Of a stretch of 10,026 nt of DNA, positions 6,275 through 10,026 are shown one piece after another. This DNA comes from Casp-actino8 sp044358015 (lineage in GTDB: Bacteria > Actinomycetota > Acidimicrobiia > Acidimicrobiales > Ilumatobacteraceae): NCBI GenBank assembly GCA_044358015.1, contig JBIKOO010000060.1, forward strand, positions 1 to 10,026, written 5' to 3'. How positions within the stretch are numbered: the stretch's first letter is position 1; each line of letters starts with the position of its first letter. The notes below the pieces were generated by a model, which was not told the origin of the DNA, ran no database searches, and worked only from the letters and a program-made list of their open reading frames with translations. A program made the translations under genes and the position numbers.

Positions 6275-7613
6275 ATGAACGATCTTCAGAAATAAACTGG
6301 CGAACAAGTCCGGCAAAATGATCGCCACGTTCGGCGTATCCTCCGTACCAATCAAAACTGGTGCAACCAGGCGAAAGTAGAACTACGTCTCCAGCGACAG
6401 AGACACGTGCGGCCTGTTCAACTGCTTCTTGCATTGACGAAGCAATAGCAACCGGCTTTTTGCCAGCAAATACCTGCGAAATCATTTCTGCTGATTCGCC
6501 TATTGCGATGACTGACTTGATGCGCCCAGACTCAATTGCTATTTGAGCAAGATCTAAGTCCTTATTGCGACCACCAGCAATCAGGACAACTGATTCAAAT
6601 CCACGCAACGCTGTCACAACAGCGTGCGGGGTTGTCGCCTTAGAGTCGTCAAACCAGCGAACACCCTTGCTTTCAGCAACAAATTCAATGCGGTGATGAG
6701 GTGCGACAAAGTTGCTCAATGCCATCGCGACTTGAGCCGTTGTCGCTAAACCTGCTTCAATACACAAAGCACTCGCCGCCAAAGCGTTAGAGACATCATG
6801 CGGCAAGGCTCGACGCAGGTCAGAAGTTGACATGATTTCGCCCTGGGGTCCTACCAACTTTGCTTCATCGACGCGGTAATCACCGGAGCCACCGACAACG
6901 CGGCGGCGACACTGAGCATTTTGTAGATGTTTCAATACAGCGAGCTCTCCCGAGACACCAATCGCGGTATCAGTTGGTCGGACATTGCGCCACAGACGAG
7001 CTTTTGCAGCCTCGTAGGTGCTCATTGATTCGTGCCAGTCGAGATGATCTGAGTCAAAGTTCAACCATGCCGAAGCCTCGGCACGAAAACTCTCAATAAA
7101 TGCCAAGCGAAATGAGGTGGCCTCGACGACAAAGGAATCAACATCCATGTCGAGCGCCTCTACTAAAGGGATTTCAGTATTCCCACAAGCGATGGTCTTG
7201 CGTCCAGCAGCCTGCAAAATCGCTTCAGCCATCAACACGGTTGTCGTTTTTCCGTCGGTTCCAGTGACTGCAACCATCGGACGCGCCCCATCAACTCGCT
7301 CGGCTTCCCATTCATAGGCAATATCGAGTTCGGTCTTCAGACCCTTCTGTTGCGATAACGCTGCGGTGATGACGGGGTGTGATTCGGGAATTCCAGGTGC
7401 TGGAGCAACATACTGTGAACGATCCACCAGGTCACGCAACTCGTGACCAACCGGAGCAATTACAACATCAATTCCGAGTTTGCGCAGTTCTGCCTGTCGC
7501 ACCTCGTTGATGCGATCATCAGCCGCGATGACATCAATATTTCGGCGCAGCAGAAAATTGATTGTTGCGATTCCCGCAACCCCAACGCCGTAAACAAGAA
7601 CTGGTTGAGTCAT
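6273..7613 (-). CDS. murD: UDP-N-acetylmuramoyl-L-alanine--D-glutamate ligase MurD
   Basis: MurD is the cytosolic ATP-dependent ligase that adds D-Glu to UDP-MurNAc-L-Ala. The 446-residue length is typical. Domain 1 begins VLVYGVGVAGIA (5-16) and contains PAPGIP (71-76; usually SPGIP). Domain 2 has the P-loop GTDGKTTT (118-125), where the family usually has Asn instead of Asp, then GNTEIPL (144-150), EATSFRL (164-170) and LNFDSDHLDWH (184-194). Domain 3 has HHRIEFV (306-312), FDDSKATTPHA (321-331), AGGRNKDLD (346-354) and LLSPGCTSFDWYGGYAERGDHF (starting at 412), which is a clear MurD signature holding the D-Glu-binding Ser. The ATG at 7613 shares one base with the mraY TGA (TGATG). No strong Shine-Dalgarno sequence is visible, so translation is probably coupled to mraY. 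Confidence 0.95.
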   Translation of the reverse strand: MTQPVLVYGVGVAGIATINFLLRRNIDVIAADDRINEVRQAELRKLGIDVVIAPVGHELRDLVDRSQYVAPAPGIPESHPVITAALSQQKGLKTELDIAYEWEAERVDGARPMVAVTGTDGKTTTVLMAEAILQAAGRKTIACGNTEIPLVEALDMDVDSFVVEATSFRLAFIESFRAEASAWLNFDSDHLDWHESMSTYEAAKARLWRNVRPTDTAIGVSGELAVLKHLQNAQCRRRVVGGSGDYRVDEAKLVGPQGEIMSTSDLRRALPHDVSNALAASALCIEAGLATTAQVAMALSNFVAPHHRIEFVAESKGVRWFDDSKATTPHAVVTALRGFESVVLIAGGRNKDLDLAQIAIESGRIKSVIAIGESAEMISQVFAGKKPVAIASSMQEAVEQAARVSVAGDVVLLSPGCTSFDWYGGYAERGDHFAGLVRQFISEDRS

Positions 7614-8680
7614 CAGCGGAGCGCGTCACTCATCCTGGTGAAATCACCAATAAAGAGCGCCAGTGAGCCAGCCACACAAATTCCACCGATAATCCAAAAA
7701 CGAATGATGACTGTCGTCTCGGGCCAGCCAATCAACTCAAAGTGATGATGGATCGGAGTCATTCGGAAGAAACGGCGCGTACGACCAGAGGCTTTGAAGA
7801 TCACCATTTGAATGGCGACCGAGCCGGCCTCCATGACATTGACGCCACAAATCAGCGGCAGCAAGAAGTGTGTATTCGTCGCTACTGCTAACAGTCCAAG
7901 CGCGGCTCCAATTCCGAGTGCACCGACATCTCCCATGAAGATTTTGGCGGGGGCCGCGTTCCACCACAGAAACCCGCCACAAGCTCCGGCGAATGCTGCT
8001 GAAAGTACGGCCAAGTCAAGGGGGTTCACGGTTCCGCCAGCAAGCACTCCGTACAACTCGGGGTTTCGAAAAGACCAGTAACCGATGATTGTGAAGGCCA
8101 AGAATCCAAAGAGCGCTGATCCTCCTGCCAAACCATCAAGTCCGTCGGTGACATTCACGGCATTTGTCGTTGCCCACATCATGCACGCAGTCCACACCAC
8201 CCACAGCCACCAAGGAATTTGCCAACCTGGTAAATCAAAACGAGTGAATGAAAGAGTTTCCGAAATGTCCGTCGCCGCGGCGAGCCACCACGTGATGCCA
8301 CACGCCATGGCAAATGTGATGTAGCCCTTCTTCTTCCAGAAGATTCCGCGGTTATGACCTTTATTGACTTTGATGACATCGTCCAAGAGACCCATGCCAG
8401 CCATCACCAGAATTCCAACCCAAATAATGAGGGCTTGGTTTGAAAATGCCAACCCGTCGCGCAAGTGAGCGGCAACCCAACCAATCATTGCTGCGGACAC
8501 AATCGCCAATCCACCCATCGTGGGTGTTCCTGACTTCTTTTGATGATGCTCAGGGCCATGGTCTTCTTTGCCCAGAATTGGTTGACCTTTTCCGCGATCA
8601 CGGAAGAACGAAATCAGAAATCGGCTTCCCAACAATGAGAAGAACATGGCTGTCGCTCCAGCAATCATGACGGCGATCAT
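7613..8680 (-). CDS. mraY: Phospho-N-acetylmuramoyl-pentapeptide-transferase MraY
   Basis: MraY is an integral membrane enzyme that transfers phospho-MurNAc-peptide from UDP to undecaprenyl phosphate, making lipid I on the cytoplasmic face. The 355 residues are rich in hydrophobic segments, compatible with the family's ten helices. Signature motifs are KSGTPTMGG (49-57), GLLDDVIK (97-104) with the Asp pair, NAVNVTDGLDGLAGG (163-177), KIFMGDVGALGIG (246-258) with the Mg-binding Asp, and the cytoplasmic PIHHHFE (299-305) specific for MraY rather than WecA. The ATG at 8680 overlaps the murE TGA as ATGA and has GAGGAG 6 bases upstream; a second Met at residue 5 is too close to that site. The gene before it is murE, not murF, which is unusual. 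Confidence 0.97.
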   Translation of the reverse strand: MIAVMIAGATAMFFSLLGSRFLISFFRDRGKGQPILGKEDHGPEHHQKKSGTPTMGGLAIVSAAMIGWVAAHLRDGLAFSNQALIIWVGILVMAGMGLLDDVIKVNKGHNRGIFWKKKGYITFAMACGITWWLAAATDISETLSFTRFDLPGWQIPWWLWVVWTACMMWATTNAVNVTDGLDGLAGGSALFGFLAFTIIGYWSFRNPELYGVLAGGTVNPLDLAVLSAAFAGACGGFLWWNAAPAKIFMGDVGALGIGAALGLLAVATNTHFLLPLICGVNVMEAGSVAIQMVIFKASGRTRRFFRMTPIHHHFELIGWPETTVIIRFWIIGGICVAGSLALFIGDFTRMSDALR

Positions 8681-10026
8681 GCGACACTCCTCAACATTTC
8701 TAATGCGACCATGCGATCATCAAACGGATAGCTCTCGGCACCGATGGTTTGAGTCACTTCATGGCCTTTACCTGCGATCAAAACAACATCTCCTGTACGC
8801 GCAATGTTGATTGCTCGCTGAATAGCTCGTCGACGATCAACATCAGTGGACAACAAGCGATGACGCATGTGATCAGGAATGCCGGCGATGATTGAAGACA
8901 TAATCGCCTCTGGGTCTTCAGATCGGGGATTGTCCGATGTCACGATGACAACATCTGCTAATGACACCGCTATTTCGCCCATTAAAGGACGTTTCATCTT
9001 GTCGCGGTCTCCACCACAGCCAAAGACCAAGATGACGCGAGAATCAGGTGACGAAGCCCGCACCGATCGCAAAACTTCAGCAAGTCCATCAGGAGTATGC
9101 GCAAAGTCAACGAGCACAACGAAATCTTGACCGGCTTCCACTTTTTCAAAACGCCCTGGCACCGCTGGAGCCGATTCAAGACCAAGCACGATGTCATCAA
9201 GACTGATGCCAATTTCACGCGCGGCAGTGGCCGCAGCCAATGAATTCATCACATTGACCGTGCCGCCGATTCCCACACGGATCGTGCGACCCCTCCAGGA
9301 ATACTGGTGAGTTGTCGCAGAGACCTGCAGGTCGTCAACATCATCTCTAGAAAATGAAGTCATGGGTATGGTTGACTCATTCAAAAGTCTCTGCCCATAG
9401 ACATCATCAGCATTTATGACACCAACTGATGTGAAGTCCTGAGTAAATAGCCGAGCCTTAGACTGGAAATAGTTTTCTTCCGAACCGTGAAAATCCAAAT
9501 GATCGCGACCTAAGTTGGTAAACACACTTGCTGCAAATCGTGTCCCATTGACTCGACCGAGTGACAGCGCGTGAGATGAAACTTCCATCGCTACCGCACG
9601 CGTACCGTGCGCAAGCATCTCGGAAAAACTGCGTTGTAGGTCTGGCGCTTCGGGGGTGGTGAAGGTACCGCTTAATGTACCTATCACTTCAGTTTGCAGA
9701 CCCGAAGCTTTCATGATTGAGGCGAGCAAATGTGCTGTCGTCGTTTTACCGTTTGTACCGGTAATCCCCACCAGCGACAGATGGCGTGAAGGATTGCCAT
9801 ACAACTCTGTCGCGGCGAAGCCGACACAGGCTCGGGGGTCATCCACAATAATTTGAGGAATCGTTACTGGAATATTGGAAATTTCGTGCTGGACGAGCAA
9901 AGCCACCGCTCCGCGTTCAACCGCTGCCGCCGCAAAGTCATGCCCATCGAACTTTTCACCCTTGATACAGCAGAACAATGAACCGACGCGCACCTGACGA
10001 GAGTCGTGAGTGAGCGAACTGACCAC
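8677..10026 (-). CDS. murE: UDP-MurNAc-L-Ala-D-Glu--meso-diaminopimelate ligase MurE (5' end beyond window)
   Basis: MurE is the cytosolic ATP-dependent ligase that adds the third stem amino acid. The 449 visible codons contain all three domains except the extreme N-terminus. The first visible codon (GTG) sits at the window edge and reads on into SSLTHDSRQVRVGSLF, an internal family motif normally about 30 residues from the true start; the gene therefore begins outside. Motifs, numbered from the edge: DSRxV..GSLF (8-18), P-loop GTNGKTTT (90-97), TTPEAPDLQ (123-131), EVSSHAL (148-154), NLGRDHLDFHG (171-181), the Lys expected to be carbamylated in YFQSKARLF (K190), GRFE (291-294), VDFAHTPDGL (306-315), DNPRSEDP (365-372) and IAGKGHE (417-423). 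DNPR, rather than DNPA, indicates specificity for meso-diaminopimelate over lysine. The gene runs straight into mraY with an ATGA overlap, with no murF between. Confidence 0.95.
   Translation of the reverse strand: MVSSLTHDSRQVRVGSLFCCIKGEKFDGHDFAAAAVERGAVALLVQHEISNIPVTIPQIIVDDPRACVGFAATELYGNPSRHLSLVGITGTNGKTTTAHLLASIMKASGLQTEVIGTLSGTFTTPEAPDLQRSFSEMLAHGTRAVAMEVSSHALSLGRVNGTRFAASVFTNLGRDHLDFHGSEENYFQSKARLFTQDFTSVGVINADDVYGQRLLNESTIPMTSFSRDDVDDLQVSATTHQYSWRGRTIRVGIGGTVNVMNSLAAATAAREIGISLDDIVLGLESAPAVPGRFEKVEAGQDFVVLVDFAHTPDGLAEVLRSVRASSPDSRVILVFGCGGDRDKMKRPLMGEIAVSLADVVIVTSDNPRSEDPEAIMSSIIAGIPDHMRHRLLSTDVDRRRAIQRAINIARTGDVVLIAGKGHEVTQTIGAESYPFDDRMVALEMLRSVA
8687..8692 (-). promoter_or_regulatory. 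Ribosome binding site of mraY
   Basis: GAGGAG on the minus strand lies inside the end of murE, 6 bases before the mraY ATG at 8680. It decides in favour of this ATG over the in-frame ATG four codons later. Confidence 0.8.

Noticed and set aside
10024..10026. GTG at the window edge as the murE start codon
   Set aside because: The conserved DSRxV..G motif lies only about 8 residues downstream, while full MurE proteins have about 30 residues before it, so this codon is internal.

Overview
The window holds one continuous block of cell-division and cell-wall genes, all on the minus strand. Read in the direction of transcription (from base 10026 down to base 1) the order is murE (5' end cut off), mraY, murD, ftsW, murG, murC, murB, ftsQ and ftsZ (3' end cut off). 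This is the dcw (division and cell wall) cluster. Base composition looks close to balanced. MurE carries the DNPR motif of meso-diaminopimelate-adding enzymes. FtsZ has the GEGGGTGTG nucleotide loop also found in mycobacterial FtsZ, and there is no ftsA between ftsQ and ftsZ. Together these suggest an actinobacterium. The moderate GC content and the divergent MurG make me favour an Acidimicrobiia-like aquatic lineage over a high-GC Streptomyces or Mycobacterium type, but this placement is an inference.

Layout: murE occupies 8677-10026 and continues beyond the window. mraY (7613-8680), murD (6273-7613), ftsW (5032-6261), murG (3911-5035), murC (2508-3914), murB (1561-2511) and ftsQ (636-1568) follow almost without gaps. 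Four junctions are ATGA overlaps (murE/mraY, ftsW/murG, murG/murC, murC/murB). mraY/murD is a TGATG overlap, and murB/ftsQ overlap by 8 bases. Only murD/ftsW has a short gap (11 bases), with a strong Shine-Dalgarno sequence that uses the murD stop codon. The only real non-coding stretch is the 111 bases between ftsQ and ftsZ. It holds three small inverted repeats and a strong ribosome binding site.

How the genes work together: MurB makes UDP-MurNAc. MurC, MurD and MurE add L-Ala, D-Glu and meso-DAP. MraY moves the muropeptide to undecaprenyl phosphate (lipid I) and MurG adds GlcNAc (lipid II). FtsW polymerises lipid II at the septum, FtsQ belongs to the divisome scaffold, and FtsZ forms the cytoplasmic ring. 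The missing step is MurF (D-Ala-D-Ala addition). Its gene normally lies between murE and mraY, but here those two genes overlap directly, so murF must be elsewhere.

I found no mobile element, CRISPR array, tRNA, rRNA or defence system, and nothing I would call a new biological system. The most notable points are the missing murF, non-canonical motif residues in MurG, MurC and MurD, and the structured ftsZ leader.
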